From Nioella ostreopsis (GTDB lineage Bacteria > Pseudomonadota > Alphaproteobacteria > Rhodobacterales > Rhodobacteraceae), in the NCBI RefSeq assembly GCF_004000255.1, contig NZ_RCIQ01000006.1:62001-126000 (forward strand): a DNA stretch of 64,000 bases, in the 5' to 3' direction. A program made the translations under genes and the position numbers. Numbering within the stretch: the stretch's first letter is position 1; each line of letters begins with the position of its first letter. Below are positions 8,830 to 16,898 of this stretch, piece after piece. The notes under the pieces are model-generated. The model was not told where the DNA came from and ran no database searches. It saw only the letters and a program-made list of their open reading frames with translations.

Positions 8830-9695
8830 TGGGTCATCCTTTCGCTATTCGCCGAGAGGGTCAGAAAGTGGTCAGCCAGCCGTTTCGTGCCGTGGCACTC
8901 GCCCACCATGTCGCCGCCCATGGCGGTCAGGAAGAACTGCGCTGGCCCGTGGATGCGGGCGGGTGTCACCCAGGGCAGCAGGCGAAGTGCGATCCGGCGC
9001 AGGGCATCCGGCAGGCGGGTGATGCGTGCGGGCCGGTCCAGCGCCTCGAAGGCCAGCCGCGCCAGCGCCTCATGCGTGAAGACCTCGGGTCCGCCCACGT
9101 CAAGCCAGTCGCGCCCCGCCTCGATCGCTTCGGCCGTCGCGGTGGCAAGGTCGGCTCCGTGGATCGGATTGAGCCGGTGCTGACCGTCCCCGAACAGCCA
9201 CGCCCGCCCGGCCTGCGCCATCGACAGGAAATCGCCCATGTCCGAGAAATAGCCGGAGGGCGCGATCACGGTCGAGGCTATGGGGCTGGCCCGAAGCCGG
9301 TCCACGAAGGCCGATTTCGCCGCGACAAGCGGCACATCCGCCATGCGGTCGGCGTTCAGCACGTGGATATATGCGAAGCGGCCCACGCCCGCGCGCAGCG
9401 CCTCCTCCAGCAGGTTTACATTGGCTTGATAGTCCACGTCGCGATAAGTCAGCCCGTCGGTCTGGCGGGTGATACCGAGGGCAGAGATCACCAGATCGAC
9501 GCCCTCCATGCAGCCCGTCAGCGTCTCGGGCCGGGTGGCTTCGGCATGGATCAGCTCGGCAGGAAGGTCGGTGTCGCGGCGCACGAGGGCGCGCACACGC
9601 CAGCCACGGCGCGCGTATTCGGCGGTAAGGTGCCGCCCGAGATAGCCGGTCGCACCTGCGATGAGGACGGTTTTCGGGGCAAGGGCTTCGGTCAT
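8826..9695 (-). CDS. NAD(P)-binding atypical SDR / NmrA-like protein
   Basis: This 289-residue protein starts with a Rossmann fold whose glycine motif is GATGYLG (about residues 14-20) after a beta strand TVLIAG. RVRALVRRD follows the second strand, pointing to NADP(H), and the catalytic Tyr of classical SDRs is not obvious. This matches extended/atypical SDR or NmrA-like proteins such as NADH:ubiquinone oxidoreductase-associated or sugar-nucleotide epimerase-like members. ATG 9695, with a GAGAAGAG ribosome site, is preferred over an upstream TTG. It overlaps the downstream membrane protein gene by four bases, so the pair forms a two-gene unit. Substrate unknown. Confidence 0.8.
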   Translation of the reverse strand: MTEALAPKTVLIAGATGYLGRHLTAEYARRGWRVRALVRRDTDLPAELIHAEATRPETLTGCMEGVDLVISALGITRQTDGLTYRDVDYQANVNLLEEALRAGVGRFAYIHVLNADRMADVPLVAAKSAFVDRLRASPIASTVIAPSGYFSDMGDFLSMAQAGRAWLFGDGQHRLNPIHGADLATATAEAIEAGRDWLDVGGPEVFTHEALARLAFEALDRPARITRLPDALRRIALRLLPWVTPARIHGPAQFFLTAMGGDMVGECHGTKRLADHFLTLSANSERMTQ

Positions 9696-9814
9696 GGGAC
9701 GCTCTTCTCTGGCTTGGTCGGGATTCAACCTAGTCAGGATGGGTGCGTATCGCCATGGCCGCTCGTATCAGCCTCATGTCCATTCGTTTCACACGGGTCC
9801 GTTTTGGCGGCCTG

Positions 9815-9834
9815 TCAGGGGCGAAGCCCCCTGA
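9815..9834 (-). terminator. Possible terminator hairpin at the end of the iol operon
   Basis: TCAGGGG-CGAAGC-CCCCTGA forms a strong stem-loop overlapping the stop codon of the aldolase gene. There is no T-run after it on the minus strand, so intrinsic termination is uncertain. It may instead protect the mRNA end. Confidence 0.3.
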
Positions 9835-10642
9835 TGACCGCCCGCGCGGCCTCGCATAGCGGGTCGTGAAGGGCTGAGAGGATGGCGATGCGGTCGTAGA
9901 CCTCCGGGTCCGTGGCCAGCGTCTGGCGGATGGCCGCGCCGAAGACCTGCCTCAGTTCCGTGCCGATATTGAACTTGCAGATGCTGGTGCCGGTGGCGAG
10001 GCGGCGGCGCTGATCATGCGGCACGCCCGATCCGCCATGGATGACCAGCGGAGTTTCGGTTAGTGCAGCGATCTCGGCGATCCGTGCCTCGTCCAGCCCG
10101 TCGCCCGCTGTGGTCTGCAAATGGGTGTTGCCCACGGAAATGGCCATGGCATCAACGCCAGTTTCCCGCGCGAACCGCGCCGCGTCCTGTGGGTCGGTGC
10201 CGCGAGAGGCCTCCCCCGCCGCATAGCCCACGAAACCGATTTCCCCCTCGCAGCTGATGCCTGCGGCATGGGCCATATCCGCGATGCGGGCGGTGGCGGC
10301 GATGTTGTCCTCCAGCGACAGGCGCGAGCCGTCATACATGACCGAGGTGAAGCCTTCTTGAATCGCAATCCGGCAGTCTTCCGGATCGGTGCCATGGTCT
10401 AGATGGGTGACCACGGGAACCGAAGCCCCCTCCGCCAAGTCCCGGAACATCGCGCCCCAAACGGGCAGGGGGGTATGCGCCCGCGCGCCGGGACCGGCTT
10501 GCAGGATCAGCGGCGCGCCCTCGGCCTCCGCCGCGGCCACATAGGCGCGGGCGTCTTCCCAGCCAAGGCAGACCACCCCCGCCACCGCGTAGCCCCCCGC
10601 CAATGCCGGTTGCAGAACCTCTGACAGCGTGGCGCGGGTCAT
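9815..10642 (-). CDS. Class II aldolase, fructose-bisphosphate aldolase family (IolJ-like)
   Basis: This 275-residue TIM-barrel aldolase has class II signatures: the zinc-binding HLDHG (about residues 81-85), EGEIGFVG with a catalytic/metal Glu, AISVGNTHL, and VIHGGSGVP. In inositol catabolism the IolJ aldolase cleaves 2-deoxy-5-keto-D-gluconate 6-phosphate into DHAP and malonate semialdehyde. The position directly after iolB (ATGA overlap) and iolC supports that role over glycolytic or tagatose-bisphosphate aldolase. It is the last gene of the leftward half of the inositol regulon. Confidence 0.85.
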   Translation of the reverse strand: MTRATLSEVLQPALAGGYAVAGVVCLGWEDARAYVAAAEAEGAPLILQAGPGARAHTPLPVWGAMFRDLAEGASVPVVTHLDHGTDPEDCRIAIQEGFTSVMYDGSRLSLEDNIAATARIADMAHAAGISCEGEIGFVGYAAGEASRGTDPQDAARFARETGVDAMAISVGNTHLQTTAGDGLDEARIAEIAALTETPLVIHGGSGVPHDQRRRLATGTSICKFNIGTELRQVFGAAIRQTLATDPEVYDRIAILSALHDPLCEAARAVIRGLRP

Positions 10643-11493
10643 TTGAACTTCGCCACCATGTCCATGATGCCGGGGATCGTGTGCAGCTGCTCCGCATGGG
10701 TGGGCTGGAAGTATTGCTTGAGACCGCGCTGGCTCAGCCCGCCGAGAATGGTGAAATAATACATCTCATAGCCCGGCAGCGCGCAACAGGGGTGATAGCC
10801 CTTGTCGATCAGCACGGTCGAGCCATCCATGATGTGATAGGCGTCGCCCGGCTCGTTATCGACCCTTTGCAACATCTGCAGGCCGGAACCGTAATTGGGC
10901 TTGAAGCGGAAGTTGTAGCATTCATCGTGGCGGGTTTCGATCAGTTCGTCGCTGTCGTCGCGCCGGTCGGTGTCGTGCTTGTGGCTGGGAAAACCCGACC
11001 ATCCGCCCGCACCGACGGTAAAAAGCTCGCTGACCAGCAGCCGCCCGACCCGGTCATGATGGCCCGCGCCGAGGATATGCTTGATCTTGCGATGCGTCTT
11101 GGTGTCGTCCGATCCGTATTGAACGAGGTCCAGGTCGCCCTTGCGCACGGCAAAGGGTTTCAGCGTCTGGGCGTATTTCGCGCCCGCGATGAAGGTCTCC
11201 GTATCGGTCCGGGCGGTGATCCGGCAGCCGGTGTCGGTGGGGACATAGACGCCCTCCGGCTCCCCATCCCAGACATCCGCGCCCCGGTTGCCGATTTCGG
11301 TGAAGGTCTCGCCACCACATTCCACGGTCACCGTTCCGGTCGCGGGAACGACGCAGGTCTCATAGCCTGCCAGCCGATAGTCGAATGTCTCACCCGCCTT
11401 AAGCTTGACGATGTTGAAATAGGTCAGCGGCACGTTGGCGTCGTCCACGTCCACGATGGCTTTATTGTGATTGTCGAACGGGGGGATGTGCAT
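10639..11493 (-). CDS. iolB: 5-deoxy-glucuronate isomerase
   Basis: This 284-residue bicupin protein matches the IolB family by length and by conserved stretches such as NIVKLKAGETFDYRL, VDNEPGDAYHIMDGSTVLIDKGYHP and FTVGAGGWSGFPSHKHD. The His pair in SHKHD and downstream Glu/His residues are the expected cupin metal ligands. IolB isomerises 5-deoxy-D-glucuronate to 2-deoxy-5-keto-D-gluconate in the myo-inositol pathway. ATG 11493 follows an AAGAGGA ribosome site. The gene is 12 bases after iolC and overlaps the aldolase gene. Confidence 0.95.
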   Translation of the reverse strand: MHIPPFDNHNKAIVDVDDANVPLTYFNIVKLKAGETFDYRLAGYETCVVPATGTVTVECGGETFTEIGNRGADVWDGEPEGVYVPTDTGCRITARTDTETFIAGAKYAQTLKPFAVRKGDLDLVQYGSDDTKTHRKIKHILGAGHHDRVGRLLVSELFTVGAGGWSGFPSHKHDTDRRDDSDELIETRHDECYNFRFKPNYGSGLQMLQRVDNEPGDAYHIMDGSTVLIDKGYHPCCALPGYEMYYFTILGGLSQRGLKQYFQPTHAEQLHTIPGIMDMVAKFK

Positions 11494-11505
11494 TGCGGTA
11501 TCCTC

Positions 11506-12474
11506 TTAAGAATCGGCGTTGGCCATGAAATGGGCCAGCTCGTCAGGGGTAGGCATGGCGGGGGCGCAGCCAACGCGAGAGACCACGATGGCGGCGGCGG
11601 CGGACCCGGTTTGAACGGCGGTTCTGACATCGCTGCCAGCGGCTAGAGTGGCCAGGAATCCGGCCATGAAACTGTCACCCGCGCCGGTGGGTTTGAGGGC
11701 CTTGGTCTCGTAGATGCCGGTTTGCACCTCGCCCTCTGCGGTGATCGTGATCGCCCCGTGTTCGCCCATCTTGTAGACGACGATCTGTGCGCCATCCCCG
11801 ATCAGAGACCGGGCTTTGTCGAGCCCCTTTTCAATACCACCCGCCATGAAGCCGAATTCCACGTCATTACCGATGATGATGTCGCAGATCGCGGCGGCGC
11901 GGGAATAGACCTCTTCCGCTTCCCGGGCAGAGGCCCAGGAATAGGGGCGGTAATCCACGTCGAAGATCAGTGGCAGACCGGCGGTGCGGGCAAGCTCGAA
12001 GGCGCGGAAACAGGCGCTGCGGGAGGGCTCTGCCGCCAGAACGGTGCCGGTCGTGACGAGGGCGGAATAGGCGCTGTAGTCCACCGCCTCTACATCCGCC
12101 AAGGTCATCGCGAAATCCGCCGCGCCGTTGCGGTAGATCACCGATTGGGTGTTTTCCAGCCGCGTTTCCACAAGCGCCAGTGAATTGCGCGCCTCGCCGC
12201 CTTCGCTGTGCACATGGGTCCGGTCGATGCCATAGAAATCCAGCTGGTTCACGCAGAAGCGGCCAATCGCATCATCCGAGACCCGCGTGACCAGCGCCGC
12301 CTTGCATCCAAGACGACACAGACCGGCGGCGATGTTTGCGGAGGATCCGCCAAGGGCTGTGGTGAAGGCGGTGGCCTCTTCCGTGCGCGCGCCGGGTGGA
12401 TCGGCATAGAGATCCATTCCCGCTCGCCCGATCACGAGGAAGGACTTGCTGGAAAGCCGCGCCAGATCTGCCAT
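11506..12474 (-). CDS. iolC: 5-dehydro-2-deoxygluconokinase (PfkB-family sugar kinase)
   Basis: This 322-residue ribokinase-type kinase begins at ATG 12474, preceded by GGAAGGG; the open frame runs on upstream across the operator and the divergent gene, but that part is not coding. The N-terminal FLVIGRAGMDLYADPPG and GGSSANIAAGLCRLG segments and the C-terminal PTGAGDSFMAGF (catalytic Asp about 267) are PfkB signatures. Family and neighbours (iolB, class II aldolase) identify it as IolC, which phosphorylates 2-deoxy-5-keto-D-gluconate. It lacks the C-terminal DUF2090 extension found in some IolC fusions. Transcription starts in the 99-bp divergent region with the LacI operator. Confidence 0.93.
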   Translation of the reverse strand: MADLARLSSKSFLVIGRAGMDLYADPPGARTEEATAFTTALGGSSANIAAGLCRLGCKAALVTRVSDDAIGRFCVNQLDFYGIDRTHVHSEGGEARNSLALVETRLENTQSVIYRNGAADFAMTLADVEAVDYSAYSALVTTGTVLAAEPSRSACFRAFELARTAGLPLIFDVDYRPYSWASAREAEEVYSRAAAICDIIIGNDVEFGFMAGGIEKGLDKARSLIGDGAQIVVYKMGEHGAITITAEGEVQTGIYETKALKPTGAGDSFMAGFLATLAAGSDVRTAVQTGSAAAAIVVSRVGCAPAMPTPDELAHFMANADS

Positions 12475-12531
12475 TTTCACCACCCTTCCGGAATTCTCTG
12501 TTGCAAGAAGCCTGCTCCGAGGATAACAATT

Positions 12532-12547
12532 TTGCAACCGGTTGCAA
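12532..12547. promoter_or_regulatory. LacI-type operator in the divergent iol promoter region
   Basis: TTGCAACCGGTTGCAA is a perfect 16-bp palindrome with the CG centre typical of LacI/GalR-family operators. It lies midway between iolC (minus) and the Idh-family dehydrogenase (plus), so one bound repressor could silence both operons. A further half-site TTGCAA occurs at 12501. A near copy precedes the LacI gene at 16877. Confidence 0.85.
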
Positions 12548-12573
12548 TATGCGAATATGGGAGGTCCGAAGCG

Positions 12574-13674
12574 ATGAGCGAGATCGGGATCGGAATTGTC
12601 GGGGGCGGCTATATGGGCAAGGCCCATTCCGTGGCTTTTGCCTCGGTCGGGGCGGTGTTCGAAACCCGCCTGAAACCGCGTCTTGCGGCCATCGCAGCCT
12701 CGACCCCCGCCAGCGCAAACCGCTACGCAAAGGCCTTCGGCTTCGCCCGCGCGGCGCAGGATTGGCAGGATCTGGTTGCCGACCCCGCGGTTCAGGCCGT
12801 TGTCATCGCCGCGCCGCAAAACACGCATCTGGACATTGCAAAGGCCGCGCTGGCGCTGGGCAAACCGGTGCTGTGCGAAAAGCCCATGGGGCTGGATGTG
12901 GCCGAGGCGCGGGCCATGGTGGCCGCGGCCAAGGCAGCAGGTGTCGCCAATATGGTGGCCTATAACTACATCCGCACGCCCGCGTCCCAATATGTGCGGC
13001 AGTTGCTGGCAGAGGGCGCACTTGGCCCGATCACCGGGTTTCGCTGTGTCCATGACGAAGATTTCCACATCGCGCAGAAAACCCCAGCCTGGCGCTGCGA
13101 GGGCGAGGCGAATGGCTGTTTGGGCGATCTTGCCCCCCATGCGATCAACGCGGCGCTGGCGCTGATGGGTCCGATTGCGGAGCTGAACGCAGTGATCGAG
13201 ACGGTCTATCCGGATCGCAATGGCATCCCGGTGACGAATGACGATCAGGTGCAGATGATGGTGCGGTTCGAGAGCGGTGTGATGGGCCATATCAGCGCCT
13301 CTCGCGTCGCCACGGGCCGAAAGATGGGCTATGCCTACGAGATCACCGGAACCGACGGCGCGATCCGCTTCGATCAGGAGGATCAGAATGCGGTCTGGCT
13401 CTATCGCAAGGATGATGCGACCGGCCAGAAGGGCTTTCGCAAGATCCTGACCGGCCCCGATCACCCCGATTACCTGCCCTTCTGCCAAGGTGCGGGCCAT
13501 GGCACCGGCTATCAGGACCAGATCATTATCGAGGCGCATGATTTCCTGACCGCCATCGACACCGGCAAACCCGTCTGGCCCACCTTCGAGGCCGGGCTGG
13601 AGGTGCATCAGGTCATTGCCGCGGCGCGGGCATCGAACGCCGCGCGCAGCTGGCAATCCCCGTCAGGGTTCTGA
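12574..13674 (+). CDS. Gfo/Idh/MocA-family dehydrogenase, probable inositol dehydrogenase
   Basis: This 366-residue NAD(P)-dependent oxidoreductase starts at ATG 12574 behind a GGGAGG site. The N-terminal Rossmann motif is GIVGGGYMGKAH; the family Glu-Lys-Pro appears in LCEKPMGLDVAEA; and the catalytic Asp-x3-His is visible in CLGDLAPHAINAAL. Inositol dehydrogenases (IolG) and scyllo-inositol dehydrogenases share this architecture. Head position in the rightward operon, controlled by the shared operator, makes inositol dehydrogenase the leading guess, although exact substrate and cofactor cannot be read. Confidence 0.87.
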   Translation: MSEIGIGIVGGGYMGKAHSVAFASVGAVFETRLKPRLAAIAASTPASANRYAKAFGFARAAQDWQDLVADPAVQAVVIAAPQNTHLDIAKAALALGKPVLCEKPMGLDVAEARAMVAAAKAAGVANMVAYNYIRTPASQYVRQLLAEGALGPITGFRCVHDEDFHIAQKTPAWRCEGEANGCLGDLAPHAINAALALMGPIAELNAVIETVYPDRNGIPVTNDDQVQMMVRFESGVMGHISASRVATGRKMGYAYEITGTDGAIRFDQEDQNAVWLYRKDDATGQKGFRKILTGPDHPDYLPFCQGAGHGTGYQDQIIIEAHDFLTAIDTGKPVWPTFEAGLEVHQVIAAARASNAARSWQSPSGF

Positions 13675-13683
13675 GGTCCGCTG

Positions 13684-14574
13684 ATGATCCAGATCGGCAA
13701 TGCGCCCTGTTCATGGGGCGTCGAGTTTCCGAACGATCCACGCAACCCGTCCTGGCGGCAGGTGCTTCAGGACTGCGCCGCCGCCGGATACAAGGGCATC
13801 GAACTGGGTCCCGTCGGCTTTATGCCCGAAAACCCCGAGGTGCTGGCCGAGGCGCTGGATGAACATGGACTGACCCTGATCGGCGGGGTGGTGTATCGGC
13901 CCTTTCATGACCCGGACAAATGGATGGACGTGGTCGACGGGGCCGAGCGGACCTGCAAGGCCCTGGCGTCGCACGGGGCAAAGCACCTCGTTCTGATCGA
14001 CGCGATATCCCCCCGGCGCGCGTCTGCGGCAGGTCGGGCTGCCGAGGCCGAACAGATGGACGGGGCGGAATGGACCGCCTTCCGCAACCGGATCGTGACC
14101 ATCGCCAAGATGGGGGCGGAGGTCTATGGGCTGGATGTGTCAATCCACGCTCATGCGGGCGGGTTCATCGAGTTCGAACCGGAACTGGAGCGGCTGCTGG
14201 ACGAGGTCGCCCCGGAGGTTCTGAAAATCTGTTTCGACACCGGTCACCACGCCTACGCGGGCTATGACCCGGTGGCCTTCATGAAGCGGCATCTGGACCG
14301 GATCAGCTATCTCCACTTCAAGGATATCGACCCGGGCGTTAAGGCTGAAGTGATCGCAAGGCGCACCGGGTTCTATGAGGCGTGCGGGCAGGGGATCTTC
14401 TGCAACCTGGGCAAGGGCGAGGTGAATTTCCATGCGGTGCGGCGCCTCCTGCTGGAACGGGGCTATCGCGGCTGGTGCACGGTCGAACAGGATTGCGACC
14501 CGACGCTGGACATTTCCCCGATTGCCGATGCAAAGGCGAACCGGGACTATCTGACATCCATTGGCTTTGATTGA
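13684..14574 (+). CDS. Sugar phosphate isomerase/epimerase-type TIM barrel (IolE/IolH/IolI-like)
   Basis: This 296-residue protein belongs to the AP-endonuclease-2-like TIM-barrel superfamily (GNAPCSWGVEFP start; HAHAGGFIEFEPE; CFDTGHHAYAGYDP; HFKDIDPGVKAEV; TVEQDCDP at the last metal-ligand Glu). IolE (2-keto-myo-inositol dehydratase), IolH and IolI (inosose isomerase) all belong here. The sequence start differs from the classical IolE pattern (IAPISWxNDD), so I leave the exact role open. It is 9 bases after the first dehydrogenase and 12 before the second, clearly one operon. In the pathway it would act on inosose produced by the flanking dehydrogenases. Confidence 0.85.
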   Translation: MIQIGNAPCSWGVEFPNDPRNPSWRQVLQDCAAAGYKGIELGPVGFMPENPEVLAEALDEHGLTLIGGVVYRPFHDPDKWMDVVDGAERTCKALASHGAKHLVLIDAISPRRASAAGRAAEAEQMDGAEWTAFRNRIVTIAKMGAEVYGLDVSIHAHAGGFIEFEPELERLLDEVAPEVLKICFDTGHHAYAGYDPVAFMKRHLDRISYLHFKDIDPGVKAEVIARRTGFYEACGQGIFCNLGKGEVNFHAVRRLLLERGYRGWCTVEQDCDPTLDISPIADAKANRDYLTSIGFD

Positions 14575-14586
14575 GGGAGACCTGCC

Positions 14587-15744
14587 ATGGGAAAACTGAA
14601 CTGGGGCATGATTGGCGGCGGTGAAGGCAGCCAGATTGGCCCGGCGCACCGGCTTGGGGCGGGGCTCGACGGGGAATTTGTCTTTGTCGCGGGCGCGTTG
14701 GATCACCGTCGGGAGGCGGGTCGAGACTATGGCAAACGGCTCGGGCTGGCGGCGGACCGCGCCTATGGCGACTGGCGCGAGATGCTGGAGGGCGAGCGGA
14801 CCCGCGACGACCGCATCGACCTGGTGACCGTGGCCACGCCCAATGCCACCCATTTCGAGATCACCAAGGCCTATCTGGAAGCGGGCTTTCACGTGCTCTG
14901 CGAAAAGCCGATGACCATGACCGTGGAGGAAGGCGAAGAGATCGTGAAGATCGCGCGCGCCACAGGCCGGATCTGCGCGGTGAATTACGGCTATACCGGC
15001 TATCCGCTGGTCCGGCACATGCGCGCGATGGTGGCGCGCGGCGATCTGGGGGCGATCCGCTTGGTGAAGGCAGAGTTCGCCCATGGCCACCACGCCGACG
15101 CCGCCGATGCCGACAACCCTCGGGTGCGCTGGCGCTATGACCCGGCGCAGGCGGGCGTGTCCGCGCAATTCGCCGATTGCGGCATCCACGCGCTGCATAT
15201 GGCGAGCTTCGTGATCGGGCAGGAGGCGGAGCGGCTGTCCGCCGACACCGTCAGCTGCATCGCCAGCCGCGAGCTGGAGGATGACGCGATGGTCAACCTG
15301 CGCTTTGATGGCGGGGCCGTGGGGCGGCTCTGGACCTCTTCCGTGGCGCTTGGGCGTCAGCACGGGCTGACCCTCCAGGTCTTCGGCGAAAACGGCGGTC
15401 TCCGCTGGAGCCAGGAACAACCGAACCAGCTCTACTGGATGCCGCTGCGGGGGCGCTTGCAGGTGATCGAACGCGGGGAAGGGGGGCTTTCGCCCGAGGC
15501 CGACCGGTCGAGCCGCGTGACCGTGGGCCATGCCGAGGGGATGCCCTTGGCCTTCGCCAATATCTACCGCGATCTGGCCGAGGCGATCCGGGCCGGGAAA
15601 GAAGGCCGCGCGATGGACCCCGCCGCCGATCTCTATCCGCGTGCGGAGGATGGGCTGCGGTCGATGGCAGCGGTGTTCGCCGTGGCCGAAAGCGGCAAGG
15701 CGGATGGCGTCTGGGTCGATGCCCGCCCGCCAATGTTTCGCTAG
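14587..15744 (+). CDS. Gfo/Idh/MocA-family oxidoreductase, second inositol dehydrogenase-like gene
   Basis: This 385-residue protein has the Rossmann motif GMIGGGEGSQIGPAH, the family motif HVLCEKPMTMTVEEGEE and a long C-terminal alpha/beta domain with QFADCGIHALHMA. It is longer than the first dehydrogenase of this operon and of a different subgroup, similar in build to proteins annotated as scyllo-inositol or glucose-fructose-type dehydrogenases. It ends the rightward operon just before two back-to-back palindromes. A role in oxidising a different inositol isomer is plausible but inferred. Confidence 0.86.
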   Translation: MGKLNWGMIGGGEGSQIGPAHRLGAGLDGEFVFVAGALDHRREAGRDYGKRLGLAADRAYGDWREMLEGERTRDDRIDLVTVATPNATHFEITKAYLEAGFHVLCEKPMTMTVEEGEEIVKIARATGRICAVNYGYTGYPLVRHMRAMVARGDLGAIRLVKAEFAHGHHADAADADNPRVRWRYDPAQAGVSAQFADCGIHALHMASFVIGQEAERLSADTVSCIASRELEDDAMVNLRFDGGAVGRLWTSSVALGRQHGLTLQVFGENGGLRWSQEQPNQLYWMPLRGRLQVIERGEGGLSPEADRSSRVTVGHAEGMPLAFANIYRDLAEAIRAGKEGRAMDPAADLYPRAEDGLRSMAAVFAVAESGKADGVWVDARPPMFR

Positions 15745-15763
15745 GGTCGCGTGATGCGCGGGG

Positions 15764-15807
15764 ACGCGTTTTCGAAAACGCGTTGAAAAGGCCCTTCGAA
15801 GGGCCTT
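15764..15807. terminator. Tandem perfect palindromes, bidirectional terminator between convergent genes
   Basis: Two perfect 20-bp palindromes lie 4 bases apart: ACGCGTTTTCGAAAACGCGT (15764-15783) and AAGGCCCTTCGAAGGGCCTT (15788-15807). They fill the short gap between the end of the rightward iol operon and the end of the convergent LacI gene. Both can fold on either strand, which suits termination from both sides. No long T-run follows either one. Confidence 0.65.
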
Positions 15808-15814
15808 CCCCCGC

Positions 15815-16816
15815 TCACATCCTCGGGCGGAGCGTGCCACGTTCAATGAGGGTCAGGGGCAGCAGGGTCTGCGTTACAGGGGTCTCGGGCCGTTCCGACA
15901 GAGCAATGGCCTGCCCCACCGAGACCTCAATGATCTCATCCAGAGGCTGGCGAATGGTGGTCAGGGTCACCAATCCCCAGGAGGCCGCCTCCATATCGTT
16001 GAAGCCGATCAATCCCACATCTCCGGGCACGTCACGACCGGCCTTTCGCAAAACCCCCAGCGCGCCGATGGCAATCACGTCATCGCCGCAGAAATAGGCG
16101 TCGGCCAGGGGGCCGGTGTCAATCAGTCGTGACATCTCGGCCGCCCCGGCGTCATGCGAATAGGTGCTGGCAAAGCTTTCTCGCAGACGGCAACCGGGAT
16201 GCCGGGCCAGTTCCTGACGAAAGCCCGCAAGCCGGTCTTGCGTGGTTGTCGCCCCGGCGGGGCCACCCAGAAACCCGATGTCGCGATACCCCCGCGCCAG
16301 CAGCGCCCGCGCCGCCATGCGGCCTGCCTCGACATTGTCGATGCACACCACCGGCACCTCAGGGTGTTGAGTCGCCCGTCCGAACGCGTGGACCACGGGT
16401 AGCCCTGCGGCCTTGCAATCTGCCGCGAAGGCAGGCGACAGGGTTGAGGACGCCACAATCACCGCATCCACCGAATATTGCCGAAGCATGCGAATGGCGG
16501 CTTCCGGGTCAGTATCCTCCGACAGGTTCACCAGCAGCGGGCGCAATCCCCGGTCCTGGATGGCGCGGGTAAACAGGTCGAAGACCTCCAGAAACACCGG
16601 ATTGTGGAAGTTGTTGGACACCAGCCCGATCAGCTTGGTGCGCCCGGTGGACAGGCCCGAGGCCAGCGCGCTTGGCGCATATCCAAGCTCTGCCGCGGCC
16701 TGTTCCACCTTGGCGCGGGTCTTGGCCGACACCGAGGCCCCGGGCGTGAAGCTACGCGACACGGCCGAGCGCGAGACACCCGCCCGCTCTGCCACGTCCT
16801 TCAGGGTTACCGTCAT
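15815..16816 (-). CDS. LacI-family transcriptional repressor of the iol regulon
   Basis: This 333-residue protein has an N-terminal LacI helix-turn-helix (TLKDVAERAGVSRSAVSRSF, residues 4-23), a hinge helix (YAPSALASGLSTGRTKLIG) and a periplasmic-binding-protein-like effector domain ending with the conserved GFNDMEAASW...LTTIRQP. It is convergent with the rightward iol operon. A near copy of the iol operator lies about 60 bases upstream of its start, indicating autoregulation. By analogy with other proteobacterial inositol repressors the inducer may be an inositol-pathway intermediate; that is inference. Confidence 0.93.
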   Translation of the reverse strand: MTVTLKDVAERAGVSRSAVSRSFTPGASVSAKTRAKVEQAAAELGYAPSALASGLSTGRTKLIGLVSNNFHNPVFLEVFDLFTRAIQDRGLRPLLVNLSEDTDPEAAIRMLRQYSVDAVIVASSTLSPAFAADCKAAGLPVVHAFGRATQHPEVPVVCIDNVEAGRMAARALLARGYRDIGFLGGPAGATTTQDRLAGFRQELARHPGCRLRESFASTYSHDAGAAEMSRLIDTGPLADAYFCGDDVIAIGALGVLRKAGRDVPGDVGLIGFNDMEAASWGLVTLTTIRQPLDEIIEVSVGQAIALSERPETPVTQTLLPLTLIERGTLRPRM

Positions 16817-16876
16817 TCCGGCCCGCTGCCTTCCGTTTTACATCGTTCGGGAAATCAGACAGCGGGACGGGGCAAA

Positions 16877-16892
16877 TTGCAACCGGTTCCTA
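16877..16892. promoter_or_regulatory. Second LacI-type operator upstream of the repressor gene
   Basis: TTGCAACCGGTTCCTA matches the palindrome at 12532 in 14 of 16 positions, with the left 12 bases identical. It lies between coxG and the LacI gene, 60-75 bases upstream of the LacI start, consistent with autorepression. Confidence 0.75.
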
Positions 16893-16898
16893 AACCGG

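Noticed and set aside
12521-12530. GGATAACAAT, identical to part of the lac operator
   Set aside because: It is not palindromic here, and the perfect TTGCAACCGGTTGCAA next to it, repeated at the LacI gene, explains the site better.
12475-13656. Long N-terminal extension of the iolC frame
   Set aside because: It crosses the operator and the divergent dehydrogenase gene, and iolC has a good ATG and ribosome site at 12474.
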